DNA of 64,000 nt from Alphaproteobacteria bacterium (GTDB lineage Bacteria > Pseudomonadota > Alphaproteobacteria > UBA9655). The stretch spans positions 186,001 to 250,000 of the forward strand of contig JAIEMB010000006.1 of NCBI GenBank assembly GCA_019752515.1, read 5' to 3'. This document shows, in pieces, positions 28,113 to 36,720 of the stretch. How positions within the stretch are numbered: position 1 is the stretch's first letter; every line of letters begins with the position of its first letter. A program made the position numbers and the translations under genes. The notes under the pieces were generated by a model that ran no database searches, had not been told where the DNA came from, and was given only the letters and a program-made list of their open reading frames with translations.

Positions 28113-28872
28113 GTGAAAAAAATTTATGTGCTGTTGTTTCCATGGTTAATAAGTTCTTCTTTATTGTCCGCTGTTAATATCATTGAGGATGATTTTCCCA
28201 AAACCTCAACGGTAAAAGCAAGTTCTATTGAAGACGATAACGGTTGGGCTATAACGCAGGTCTCCTCTTCATCTACCTCATCCCCCCTGTTTGTAGAATA
28301 CGAAATTTTCTTACCCGACAGTAATTTTACTTCAAATTTTTCAATATCTCCAAGCTCTTAGAGAATTTAATGATGAGCTCGCTAACCAAGGCGATTTTGG
28401 GGCTCTTCGCCGTAAATACGCTTCACTTCAAGGGGAAGATCAAAAGGACCTTAAAACTGCTGATAAGCTTAAAAACAAGGTAATGCGGCCATTGAATGAA
28501 AAATTAGTTAGTGAAGGGGAGCTTACTGCTATCGAAAGAAAATATCAGGGGCTTTTAAAGGGAAATTATTTATATGAAAAAGACCCACAAGCTTTAAGGG
28601 AATTTATTCAGATCCTAGGTGCGAGAGGCATACTAGAACCCCGGAAAAGTCCATTTGCTATACAAACAATTTTTAAGACATTAACAGACCTAAGCTCAAT
28701 TGAAGATCAGCCCCAACTCTATGCCACTGAGAAAGTGCTCCATCATGGTCGTAATGATATGCTAGACTTATTCTCAAATAAATTTACAGATACATACGAT
28801 TTTCGTACAGGTAGATTCATTCTTAAACATGAACACATAGTAGAAAACTACTTAAAATTATTACTGGAGTAA
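28113..28872 (+). pseudogene. Frameshifted gene for an exported repeat-containing protein
   Basis: I do not recognise the family. The first part (28113-28361) encodes a signal peptide (MKKIYVLLFPWLISSSLLSA) and a Ser-rich segment, then stops. The +1 frame is open from about 28295, overlaps the first part, and continues to 28872 without an early ATG, encoding QIFQYLQALREFNDELANQG and onward for about 190 residues. Joining the two near 28320-28340 gives one plausible exported protein of about 250 residues. Two related helical units are visible (ELANQGDFGALRRKYASLQG and KLVSEGELTAIERKYQGLLKG). Either the gene is decayed, or the shift is a sequencing error or programmed. A shorter product from an ATG at 28483 is also possible. 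Confidence 0.65.
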
Positions 28873-28906
28873 CACCGGTGCTACTGTTTCTAAAACTGAC
28901 AAGTAC

Positions 28907-28927
28907 GCTCTCAAAAAAATTGAGAGC
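28907..28927 (+). terminator. Hairpin downstream of the frameshifted gene
   Basis: GCTCTCAA pairs with TTGAGAGC across an A5 loop, 34 bases after the stop. It separates the broken gene from the murJ pair. Only a weak T-rich stretch follows. Confidence 0.4.
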
Positions 28928-29033
28928 TTGCCTTTAAAAGTTAAGGAAAATACGTTCACTCTTAGACTAAAAATCCCCCCATTGACGCCCTCTCTTCAGG
29001 CTTATATCTTACGAGTGAGAATAGGAAAAAGAG

Positions 29034-30581
29034 ATGCAACTTTATAGGTCCATGGCCACCGTTGGGGGGTATACCTTTCTAAGCCGAATTACGGGGTTTA
29101 TTCGGGATGCTTTAATTGCAGGTATTTTAGGCGTCAGTGGCATTACAGATGCTTTTTTTATTGCCTTCAAACTCCCTAATTTCTTCCGACGTTTTTTTGC
29201 TGAAGGGGCTTTTAATGCTGCTTTTGTACCTTTGTTTTCAAGTATTTTACATTCTTCAGGCTTAACAGCTGCGCGCCTTTATGGGGAAAACATATTTGCC
29301 CTTTTGCTTTTTGGCCTGTCAGGGTTTGTTCTTATTGTTGAAAATTACATGCCAGTTGCTGTTTTTTTGTTTGCTCCTGGATTTGAGGCCACGCCCGAAC
29401 GATTTGATCTTGCAGTTGCTCTCTCAAGAATTACCTTTCCTTACATACTCTTTATTTCATTAGCCTCTCTTTTCAGTGGTGTCCTTAATTCTATGGGAAA
29501 ATTCGCAGCTCCTGCTGGAACACCAATCCTTTTGAATTTGGCAATGATTGCGGCCCTCCTTATGGCCCTTTTTGAATGGGTTTCCCCTGGAAAAGGACTC
29601 GCGTGGGCGGTTTTTGTAGCTGGTATTCTTCAATTAGGATGGCTTTGGATTTCTTGTCATCTTCATGGAATAAGCATGAGACTTACCCTCCCCCAGATCA
29701 CACCGGAAGCTAAGACACTTCTTCGCTTGGGTATTCCAGGGGCAATTAGCGCAGGGGTTACACAAATTAATCTTTTTATTGATATGATTTTTGCCTCATG
29801 GCTCCCGACAGGCTCAGTTTCTTACCTTTTTTATGCAGATAGGCTTAACCAGCTTCCCCTTGGCGTGATCGGAATTGCAGCCAGTACCGCCCTTCTTCCT
29901 GAGCTTTCAAAGCATATTAAAATGAACAATCATAGGGAAGCTTATTATACTCAAAACCGCGCTCTTGAGTTTGCCCTTGCTATCACACTTCCTGCTGCCG
30001 TTGGACTCATTGTACTTGCAGGACCTCTTGTAACCCTGCTGTTTGAAAGAGGGGCCTTTACAAGTCAAGATGCTCTGTGCACCGGCTACACACTTGCTGC
30101 TTTCGCCGTAGGACTCCCTGCCTACGTCCTTGTAAAGATATTTAGCACCCACTTTTTTGCACGCCATGATACAAAAACACCGATGAAAGTTGCTATTGCA
30201 GCTGTTATCTTAAACTTTGTTTTGAACTTTATATTAATCGGTCCTTTCAGCTATGTTGGACTCGCCTTAGCAACGGCTTTTTCTGCTTGGTTTAATGCTC
30301 TTGTACTTGGAATTTTTTTATTTATAAAAAAGTGGATCGTCATGGATGCTCGATTTAAGGGGGTCTTACCCCGTCTTTTAATATCCTCGCTTGCTATGGG
30401 TCTGCTTTGTTATATTTTTCAAGTCATAACTCCCTTTCCTAAAGGAACATTCATGAGAATCTGTGTTGTTGGTATATGGGTTCTTTGTGCATTTTTAACA
30501 TACGTTATGAGCGCTCGCCTGGCGGGAGTTTTTCATTTTAGAGATATTCAAAAGTTTTTGAAAAAACAGTCTATTTCCTGA
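29034..30581 (+). CDS. murJ: Lipid II flippase MurJ, first copy
   Basis: Moves the peptidoglycan precursor lipid II across the inner membrane (MVF/MATE-type exporter). The 515-residue product has about 14 hydrophobic segments and conserved blocks VGGYTFLSRITGFIRDALIA, FRRFFAEGAFNAAFVPLF and YADRLNQLPLGVIGIAASTALLPELS, with the expected Arg residues of the central cavity. It has an AGGAAAAAGAG ribosome site. A second, clearly homologous murJ gene starts 58 bases downstream. In many bacteria murJ is a single essential gene, so one copy may have diverged in role. Confidence 0.93.
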   Translation: MQLYRSMATVGGYTFLSRITGFIRDALIAGILGVSGITDAFFIAFKLPNFFRRFFAEGAFNAAFVPLFSSILHSSGLTAARLYGENIFALLLFGLSGFVLIVENYMPVAVFLFAPGFEATPERFDLAVALSRITFPYILFISLASLFSGVLNSMGKFAAPAGTPILLNLAMIAALLMALFEWVSPGKGLAWAVFVAGILQLGWLWISCHLHGISMRLTLPQITPEAKTLLRLGIPGAISAGVTQINLFIDMIFASWLPTGSVSYLFYADRLNQLPLGVIGIAASTALLPELSKHIKMNNHREAYYTQNRALEFALAITLPAAVGLIVLAGPLVTLLFERGAFTSQDALCTGYTLAAFAVGLPAYVLVKIFSTHFFARHDTKTPMKVAIAAVILNFVLNFILIGPFSYVGLALATAFSAWFNALVLGIFLFIKKWIVMDARFKGVLPRLLISSLAMGLLCYIFQVITPFPKGTFMRICVVGIWVLCAFLTYVMSARLAGVFHFRDIQKFLKKQSIS

Positions 30582-30586
30582 AAGGC

Positions 30587-30614
30587 TTGCATTCTTTGAA
30601 AAAGGTTTTATACA
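30587..30614 (+). promoter_or_regulatory. Candidate promoter before second murJ
   Basis: TTGCAT (30587-30592) and TATACA (30609-30614) with a 16-base spacer lie in the short gap between the two murJ genes, about 32 bases before the second start. It would allow the second copy and trpS to be expressed apart from the first. Confidence 0.4.
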
Positions 30615-30645
30615 AGCACTACTCTTTATTATTAGGTCAGTGAAC

Positions 30646-32193
30646 ATGAATCTTGTACGTTCTATTGCAACCGTTGGCGGATATACAATTGGAAGCCGCA
30701 TGTTTGGATTTGTAAGAGAGGTTCTTACCGCATCTTTTCTAGGTGCTGGGGCTGCTGCAGATGCACTTGTGGTTGCCATCAAACTTCCGTCTTTCTTTCG
30801 TCGTCTTTTTGCAGAGGGAGCTTTTAATGCTTCATTCGTCCCTTTGTTTGCAGGACTTTTAGCAACAAAATCAAAAAAGGAAGCACGCGATTTTGCGGAG
30901 CAAATTCTTACCCTGTGGGTAGGGGTTCTTTTTTTGCTTTTGTTATGTGTTGAGCTTTTTCTACCCACACTCATGCCTCTTTTAGTCCCTGGTTTTAAAG
31001 AAACACCTGAGCGCCTTTATTATGCTATTGAGTTCAGTCGTATTACATTCCCCTTTATCTTCTTTATTTCCTTAACAGCTCTTTATAGCGGCATTCTTAA
31101 TTCCCTCGATAAATTCGCTATTGTTGCTTCATCACCCATGGCAGGAAATATGATCATTATTGCCATTGTTTATGCGTCTTACGACAAATTTGCATCAACA
31201 GGGTATGCTTTTTCTTGGGGAATTATGGCCTGTGGTATTTTACAGTGGTTATGGGTTTGGCTTCCTGCCCTCAAACAAGGAATGGGTTTACGGTTTGTTT
31301 GGCCTCATTTTGATGGGAATGTGAGACGTTTCTTTAGGATCTTGGCGCCCGCAGCGTTTGGATCCGGCGTTGTACAAATTAATCTCTTTGTTGGGGCCTT
31401 TATTGCCTCATGGCTTCCCACAGGTGCTATTTCTTACCTTAATTACGCAGATCGCCTCAATCAATTACCCTTAAGTGTTATTGGTGTTGCCGTCAGTACA
31501 GCTTTATTGCCAATTTTATCTCGGCACATTCGGGCAGGAGCCTGGGAGAAAGCTCATCAGTCCCAAGGGCAAGCTTTGGAATTTTCTATGTTTTTAACAC
31601 TCCCTGCAGCTGTTGCCCTTATTTTTTTGGCTGAACCTTTTGTTATGATGGTGTTCGAGAGAGGTAAATTTACGTCCCAAGATACATTGGCTACTGCCCT
31701 TACGCTTCAAGCTCTCGCTGTGGGTCTTCCAGCCTATGTTCTTATCAAGGTCTTTAGTTCTAGCTTCTTTGCCCGCCAAGATACCTTAACACCTGTATAC
31801 ACCGCATGTGCAGGAATTGTTGTGGATATCGGTCTCAGCCTTGCCCTCATGGGATCCTTTCATCAGGTCGGCATTGCATTTGCAACCGCAAGCGCAGCTT
31901 GGGTTAATGCCATTTGGCTGGGATACCTTCTCTGGCGTCAGGGGCATTTGCGTTTTGAGGACCGTCTTAAAAAATTTGCCGGCCGAATGATTCTTGTCTG
32001 CGGGGGAACAATTGCCCTTCTCAAGCTTCTTCAACACCTTGTTCACCCCCTTCTTTCTAGAGGAGAGCTTGTCCGAGACCTATCCATTGCCGGCCTCATT
32101 AGCTTTGGACTTGTTGGATTTTTATTTCTTTCTCATCTTATGGGTGCTCTTAGATTTAATGATCTTAAACTCATGTTTTCATCGAGGGCATAA
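30646..32193 (+). CDS. murJ: Lipid II flippase MurJ, second copy
   Basis: Tandem paralogue of the preceding gene, 515 residues from the ATG at 30646 (a GTG two codons earlier is the alternative). The same family blocks are kept with substitutions: VGGYTIGSRMFGFVREVLTA, FRRLFAEGAFNASFVPLF and YADRLNQLPLSVIGVAVSTALLPILS. The two copies differ widely in between, so the duplication is old. The stop overlaps the trpS start (TAATG), so it is translationally coupled to trpS. murJ-trpS order is common in alphaproteobacteria, which makes this the likelier ancestral copy. Confidence 0.93.
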   Translation: MNLVRSIATVGGYTIGSRMFGFVREVLTASFLGAGAAADALVVAIKLPSFFRRLFAEGAFNASFVPLFAGLLATKSKKEARDFAEQILTLWVGVLFLLLLCVELFLPTLMPLLVPGFKETPERLYYAIEFSRITFPFIFFISLTALYSGILNSLDKFAIVASSPMAGNMIIIAIVYASYDKFASTGYAFSWGIMACGILQWLWVWLPALKQGMGLRFVWPHFDGNVRRFFRILAPAAFGSGVVQINLFVGAFIASWLPTGAISYLNYADRLNQLPLSVIGVAVSTALLPILSRHIRAGAWEKAHQSQGQALEFSMFLTLPAAVALIFLAEPFVMMVFERGKFTSQDTLATALTLQALAVGLPAYVLIKVFSSSFFARQDTLTPVYTACAGIVVDIGLSLALMGSFHQVGIAFATASAAWVNAIWLGYLLWRQGHLRFEDRLKKFAGRMILVCGGTIALLKLLQHLVHPLLSRGELVRDLSIAGLISFGLVGFLFLSHLMGALRFNDLKLMFSSRA

Positions 32194-33191
32194 TGGGAAG
32201 AATTTTTTCAGGTATACAACCTACGGGAAATCTTCATTTAGGAAATTATTTGGGAGCTATCCGTAACTGGGTTAATATGCAGAGGGCTCATGAGAGTCTT
32301 TTTTGTATTGTGGATCTTCATGCCTTAACAACTCATCCAGAGCCACAAAAACTTCAAGAACACATAAGAGAAGTCGCAGCCGCCTATATCGCAGCTGGCA
32401 TCGACCCTGAAAAATCATATATTTTCCCACAAAGTTCAGTTCCAGCCCATTGTGAACTCGCTTGGATATTTTCCTGCCTCACACCGTTAGGGTGGCTTAA
32501 TCGAATGATCCAATTTAAGGAAAAAGCAGGAAAACAACGAGAACAAGCTAACCTTGGCCTTTATGCCTATCCAGTTCTCCAAGCTGCTGATATCCTCATT
32601 TACAAAGCAACCCATGTTCCTATCGGAGAGGATCAAAAACAGCATATTGAACTGGCTCGAGATATTGCGGGAGCTTTCAATCGACAATATGGGCAAGACT
32701 ATTTTGAACTCCCTGAACCTATTATTCTGAAAACATCTGCACGGATTATGAGCCTTAGAGATGGAACGGTTAAAATGAGTAAGTCCGACTCTTCTGATTA
32801 TAGCCGCATTAATTTTCTAGATGATACAGATTTAATTGCCCATAAAATTCGAAAAGCTAAAACTGATTCTGACCCTATCTCAGGTAAGCCTGAAGCTATG
32901 GAACATCGCCCTGAAGCCCTCAATCTTCTTGGTATTTATGCAACGCTCGCCAATCTTACTCTAGAGGAGGTTTGTCAGCAATTTGAAGGCTCCACCTTTG
33001 CTCCCTTTAAAAAGAAACTGATCGAGCAGATACTCGCTGAGATGGACCCCATTCGCAAACGTATGATAGACCTTTTGAAGGATCAAACCACCATAGATAC
33101 CTTCCTAAAGAAAGGTTCAGACAAGGCACGAAGTCTTGCTTTTCACCATATAAAGGAAATTCAGGATATCGTGGGATTTTTAAGTTTATAA
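32193..33191 (+). CDS. trpS: Tryptophanyl-tRNA synthetase
   Basis: Charges tRNA-Trp. The 332-residue class I enzyme has the HIGH-type motif in GIQPTGNLHLGNYLGAIRNW (residues about 6-25) and the KMSKS motif at about residue 194 (GTVKMSKSD). Other family blocks are LNRMIQFKEKAG and AYPVLQAADILIYKATHVPIGEDQKQHIELARD. Its ATG overlaps the stop of murJ. The 140 bases after it up to the MoxR gene hold no gene that I can see. Confidence 0.97.
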   Translation: MGRIFSGIQPTGNLHLGNYLGAIRNWVNMQRAHESLFCIVDLHALTTHPEPQKLQEHIREVAAAYIAAGIDPEKSYIFPQSSVPAHCELAWIFSCLTPLGWLNRMIQFKEKAGKQREQANLGLYAYPVLQAADILIYKATHVPIGEDQKQHIELARDIAGAFNRQYGQDYFELPEPIILKTSARIMSLRDGTVKMSKSDSSDYSRINFLDDTDLIAHKIRKAKTDSDPISGKPEAMEHRPEALNLLGIYATLANLTLEEVCQQFEGSTFAPFKKKLIEQILAEMDPIRKRMIDLLKDQTTIDTFLKKGSDKARSLAFHHIKEIQDIVGFLSL

Positions 33192-33332
33192 TCTTCTTGT
33201 TATGTTGAGAACAGTAGCTTTTTCTCATTTAGCCGCTTGAAATGACAAAAATTGATAACCAAATAAATATTAAAAAAATTACTTCTCCTCGATTAAGGGG
33301 AGCATAGTTTATTGAGAGGAAGAGATAAGATA

Positions 33333-34328
33333 ATGGGTACAAAAGCAGCACAACTGGATGACACTTTGAATCATTCATCAATGGAACAAGGAAATATTGG
33401 AAAGCTAAAAAAAACAATCGAAAGTTGCATTATTGGACAACACAATCTGATAGAAAATCTACTGGTTACCCTTTTGGCAGATGGACATATGCTTATCGAA
33501 GGTATGCCGGGCCTTGCTAAAACAACTGCTGCCAAGGCTATTGCTCAAGGAATTCAAGCAGATTTTCATCGCATCCAGTTTACACCTGATTTACTGCCCT
33601 CTGATTTGATTGGTACTGAAATTTATGTTCACGAGAAAAGTAACTTTACCTTTAGAAAAGGTCCTCTTTTTAACCACATTGTTTTAGCTGATGAAATAAA
33701 TCGTGCTCCTGCTAAAGTTCAATCTGCCCTCCTGGAAGCCATGGAAGAAAAACAGATAACGGTGGGACACCAGAGCTACAAGCTTCCTGATCTTTACATG
33801 GTGCTTGCAACTCAAAATCCGATTGAACAAGAAGGAACATACCCCCTTCCCGAAGCTCAGCTGGATCGTTTCTTAATGCATGTCGTTATAGGATATCCAA
33901 GTTCACAAGAAGAACGGCAAATTATCGATCTTGCTGAAAGCCAGCAATTCCTCCCCTTTCCGCCCATAACAACGCAAGAAGAAATCCTCACTGCTCGAAA
34001 AGCCGCATCAAGAACACCTATGAATAATAAACTAAAAGATTACGTAGTCTCCCTTGTTACTGCCACACGTACGCCTGAAAAGTATGACGAGAGGCTTGCC
34101 CAATGGATTGACTATGGCGCTTCTCCTCGAGCAACTTTAGCGATGATCCGTTGTGCAAAAGCCCTTTCCTGGCTGAGAGGCGAGGAGTACGTAACTCCCC
34201 ATCATGTGCAAACCATAGCCCTCCCCATTCTTCGCCACCGTATTATTCCTTCATCGGAAACAGAAATGGAGGGAATCGGGCGAGAAAAAATCATCCAGAG
34301 ATTGTTAGAGGTTGTGGCAGTTCCCTAA
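33333..34328 (+). CDS. moxR: MoxR-family AAA+ ATPase
   Basis: Chaperone-like ATPase of the MoxR/RavA class that acts with von Willebrand A proteins to mature or remodel target complexes. I choose the ATG at 33333, behind GAGAGGAAGAG; a TTG at 33312 is less likely. The 331-residue product has Walker A GMPGLAKTT (about 57-65), Walker B LADEINRAPAKVQSALLEAMEE, the sensor segment VLATQNPIEQEGTYPLPEAQLDRF, and a helical lid domain. It opens a six-gene operon whose members overlap or nearly abut. Confidence 0.94.
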   Translation: MGTKAAQLDDTLNHSSMEQGNIGKLKKTIESCIIGQHNLIENLLVTLLADGHMLIEGMPGLAKTTAAKAIAQGIQADFHRIQFTPDLLPSDLIGTEIYVHEKSNFTFRKGPLFNHIVLADEINRAPAKVQSALLEAMEEKQITVGHQSYKLPDLYMVLATQNPIEQEGTYPLPEAQLDRFLMHVVIGYPSSQEERQIIDLAESQQFLPFPPITTQEEILTARKAASRTPMNNKLKDYVVSLVTATRTPEKYDERLAQWIDYGASPRATLAMIRCAKALSWLRGEEYVTPHHVQTIALPILRHRIIPSSETEMEGIGREKIIQRLLEVVAVP

Positions 34329-34337
34329 GGTGACGTT

Positions 34338-35249
34338 ATGTTATATCCTTCTTTTGACGAGTTAGTTGCCCTTAAGCACAAAGCTTTCCAATTGCTTTTT
34401 CCCTCTGACCAAAAGGTATCATCCCTTGGGGGAGGAAATTTTCGCTCTCCCTTTCGTGGACAAGGGTTAGAGTTTGAAGAAGTGCGTGAGTATGCTTCTG
34501 GAGATGATATCCGTGCCATTGATTGGCGTGTCACTGCCCGTACAGGGAAAGCCCACACAAAAATTTTCCGAGAATCTCGAGAACGAAGCGTCATTATTTG
34601 CGTGGACGTTAATGAATCAATGCGCTTTGGAACAAGAGGAACCTTCAAATCCATCCAAGCTGCAAGAGTTGCAGCACTCCTGGGGTGGAAAGCATCTATG
34701 AGCCATGACAAAATTGGGTTTTGTCTCTTTGGAGAGACAACGGGTGGAATTGACTTCTATAAACCACAAAGATCCCGTAAGCCCTTATGGGAAATGCTTA
34801 AAAATCTGAGCACAATAAACAATAGAGATTCTTTATTTCTATCGGGAGAAGAAATGCTCTCTCAGATTAGCCAGAGCATATCAACAGGAGCACTCGTTTA
34901 CATGATTAGCGACTTTAGTAACATGAATATCGCATTGGAAAAGCAATTTACCTCTCTTCGAAGGCGATGTGATGTCATTTTAATTCCTATTGATGATCCG
35001 GCTGACCAATTTATTCCACCTATAGGATCTCTCTTCTTTTGTAAGAATTTTAAAGATAAAATTTATATCAATACAGAGAATAAAATTGGAAGAGAGGCTT
35101 ATACTAACCAATGGCAACAGACCCGAGAATCCCTCCAAAAAGTTACGCGTAAACTTAAGATTCCGCTGATTCCTATAGCAACTCATGCCGATGCGGTTAC
35201 AGAACTCTTCTTAGGCCTAAAACACATTCAAAAAATGAGGAGAAGATGA
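34338..35249 (+). CDS. DUF58 domain protein
   Basis: A 303-residue cytoplasmic protein with the DUF58 signature (FRGQGLEFEEVREYASGDDIRAIDWRVTARTG) followed by a VWA-like fold with MIDAS-type DVNESM and a later YMISDFSN. DUF58 proteins are constant partners of MoxR ATPases in Bat/aerotolerance-type operons. The start follows the moxR stop by 9 bases with AAGGTGA before it, and the end overlaps the next gene by 4 bases. Confidence 0.93.
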   Translation: MLYPSFDELVALKHKAFQLLFPSDQKVSSLGGGNFRSPFRGQGLEFEEVREYASGDDIRAIDWRVTARTGKAHTKIFRESRERSVIICVDVNESMRFGTRGTFKSIQAARVAALLGWKASMSHDKIGFCLFGETTGGIDFYKPQRSRKPLWEMLKNLSTINNRDSLFLSGEEMLSQISQSISTGALVYMISDFSNMNIALEKQFTSLRRRCDVILIPIDDPADQFIPPIGSLFFCKNFKDKIYINTENKIGREAYTNQWQQTRESLQKVTRKLKIPLIPIATHADAVTELFLGLKHIQKMRRR

Positions 35250-35716
35250 GCAATCTCCTCGATCAACTTTATGATATTGAAGGGATTGACCCCATTCATT
35301 GGTGGCCTCTTGCTCTTGGATGGTGGATAATAATTGTATTTTTAGTTGTGTGTTTGCTTGGTCTGGTTATCTATTATTACCGAAAGCGTGCTTTAAAAAG
35401 GAGTTGGCAGTATCGCATTTTAACTCAGCTTTCTCTGATGGAGCAGAATCTTAAGGAGGGCGAGATTCAGCCAACCCTTATTGAACTTTCACAGTTGATC
35501 CGACGTATAGCTATACATCGTTATTCTCGTCTTGAGTGTGCGGGACTTGAAGGCAAGTCCTGGCTTTATTGGCTAAAAAACCAGGATCCCCATCAATTTG
35601 ATTGGGAGACAAAAGGCAAATGCTTGCTAGAAGCGCCTTACTCACCTTCTTATCATGGAATTCCCCATGAAGATATTATTGACCTAATCAAGGCTATAAG
35701 GAAATGGGTGAAGTGA
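35246..35716 (+). CDS. DUF4381 domain membrane protein
   Basis: A 156-residue protein with one membrane helix (WWIIIVFLVVCLLGLVIYYY, about 28-47), preceded by the family-typical N-terminal DIEGIDPIHWWPLALGWW and followed by a cytoplasmic helical domain (RLECAGLEGKSWLYWLK). DUF4381 members sit between DUF58 and VWA genes in MoxR operons. It overlaps its upstream neighbour by ATGA and its downstream neighbour by TGATG, so the operon is tightly coupled. Confidence 0.9.
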   Translation: MSNLLDQLYDIEGIDPIHWWPLALGWWIIIVFLVVCLLGLVIYYYRKRALKRSWQYRILTQLSLMEQNLKEGEIQPTLIELSQLIRRIAIHRYSRLECAGLEGKSWLYWLKNQDPHQFDWETKGKCLLEAPYSPSYHGIPHEDIIDLIKAIRKWVK

Positions 35717-36720
35717 TGTTTATGTTTTATTGGCCATGGTTGATTCTTTTACTTCCCCTTCCCTTAGTAGCGCGATTTTTTTTGCCAGCAAGCAAAGAGA
35801 CCGAACTACCAGCGGTATATTTTCCTGCGCTTCATCGTTTACAAATAAGCTTTTCAGAGTCCAAAGGAGAAACTCTCCCTTCAAATCGTTTGTTTTTGCT
35901 TACTCTCTCCATGCTTTGGCTGTGCTTAGTCCTTGCCGTTATGCGCCCCCAATTCGTAGATGAATATACGCATGTTCAACATGAGGGATACGATCTGATG
36001 CTGGCCGTCGACATCTCAGGCTCAATGCGTGCCCTGGACTTTTCAACAAAGGAAAAAATTCTCAGTCGCCTTGATGTGACAAAAGAAGTGGTGGGAAAGT
36101 TTATCAGTGAAAGGCAGGGAGACCGCATCGGGCTTATTTTATTTGGTGAGAATGCTTTTCTCCGCACCCCACTTACCTTGGACACCCTGTCTGTAAATCA
36201 TATGCTAAATGATGCGGTTTCTGGAATGGCCGGCTTAGGAACAGCAATAGGCGATGCCATTGGGCTTTCTATAAGAAGCTTGAGGACCCGACCAGAAGGA
36301 TCACGCATCCTCGTTCTCCTCACAGATGGTGTGGATACGGCAAGTTCTATTCCTCCTTTAGAAGCCGCTAAGATTGCAAAGCAATATGGAATTCGTATTT
36401 ACACCATTGGCGTTGGTAAGAAAGGGCCTGTTCCTTACCCGAATGACAGAGGGGGAATAGACATTCTTGAAGTTCCCATGGACGAAGCCCTTCTTGAGGA
36501 GCTTTCTACCTTAACGGACGGACATTATTTCCGAGCGACGGATCAACATGCACTAGAAGCCATTTATGATAAAATTAATCAGCTTGAGAAAACAAAGTCG
36601 AATGTCCGTACCTATGCTATTCGGAAACCCTTATATCAATACCCTTTAGGATTTGCTGTTGTTCTTTTATTCAGTTTATATGCCCTCGGGCTTTATAGGA
36701 GAATGACCTATGGAGCTTAA
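35716..36720 (+). CDS. batA: VWA-domain membrane protein BatA
   Basis: Inner-membrane protein with a VWA domain facing the periplasm. The ATG at 35716 overlaps the previous stop; an in-frame ATG at 35704 is the alternative. The 334-residue product has N-terminal helices (WLILLLPLPLVARF and LLTLSMLWLCLVLAVM), then the VWA domain with MIDAS DISGS at about residue 98 (AVDISGSMRALDF) and the later TPLTLD and LLTDGVDTA segments, and a C-terminal helix (FAVVLLFSLYALGL). Metal-binding residues are intact. Bat proteins were described in Bacteroides aerotolerance; their exact target is unsettled. Confidence 0.92.
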   Translation: MFMFYWPWLILLLPLPLVARFFLPASKETELPAVYFPALHRLQISFSESKGETLPSNRLFLLTLSMLWLCLVLAVMRPQFVDEYTHVQHEGYDLMLAVDISGSMRALDFSTKEKILSRLDVTKEVVGKFISERQGDRIGLILFGENAFLRTPLTLDTLSVNHMLNDAVSGMAGLGTAIGDAIGLSIRSLRTRPEGSRILVLLTDGVDTASSIPPLEAAKIAKQYGIRIYTIGVGKKGPVPYPNDRGGIDILEVPMDEALLEELSTLTDGHYFRATDQHALEAIYDKINQLEKTKSNVRTYAIRKPLYQYPLGFAVVLLFSLYALGLYRRMTYGA

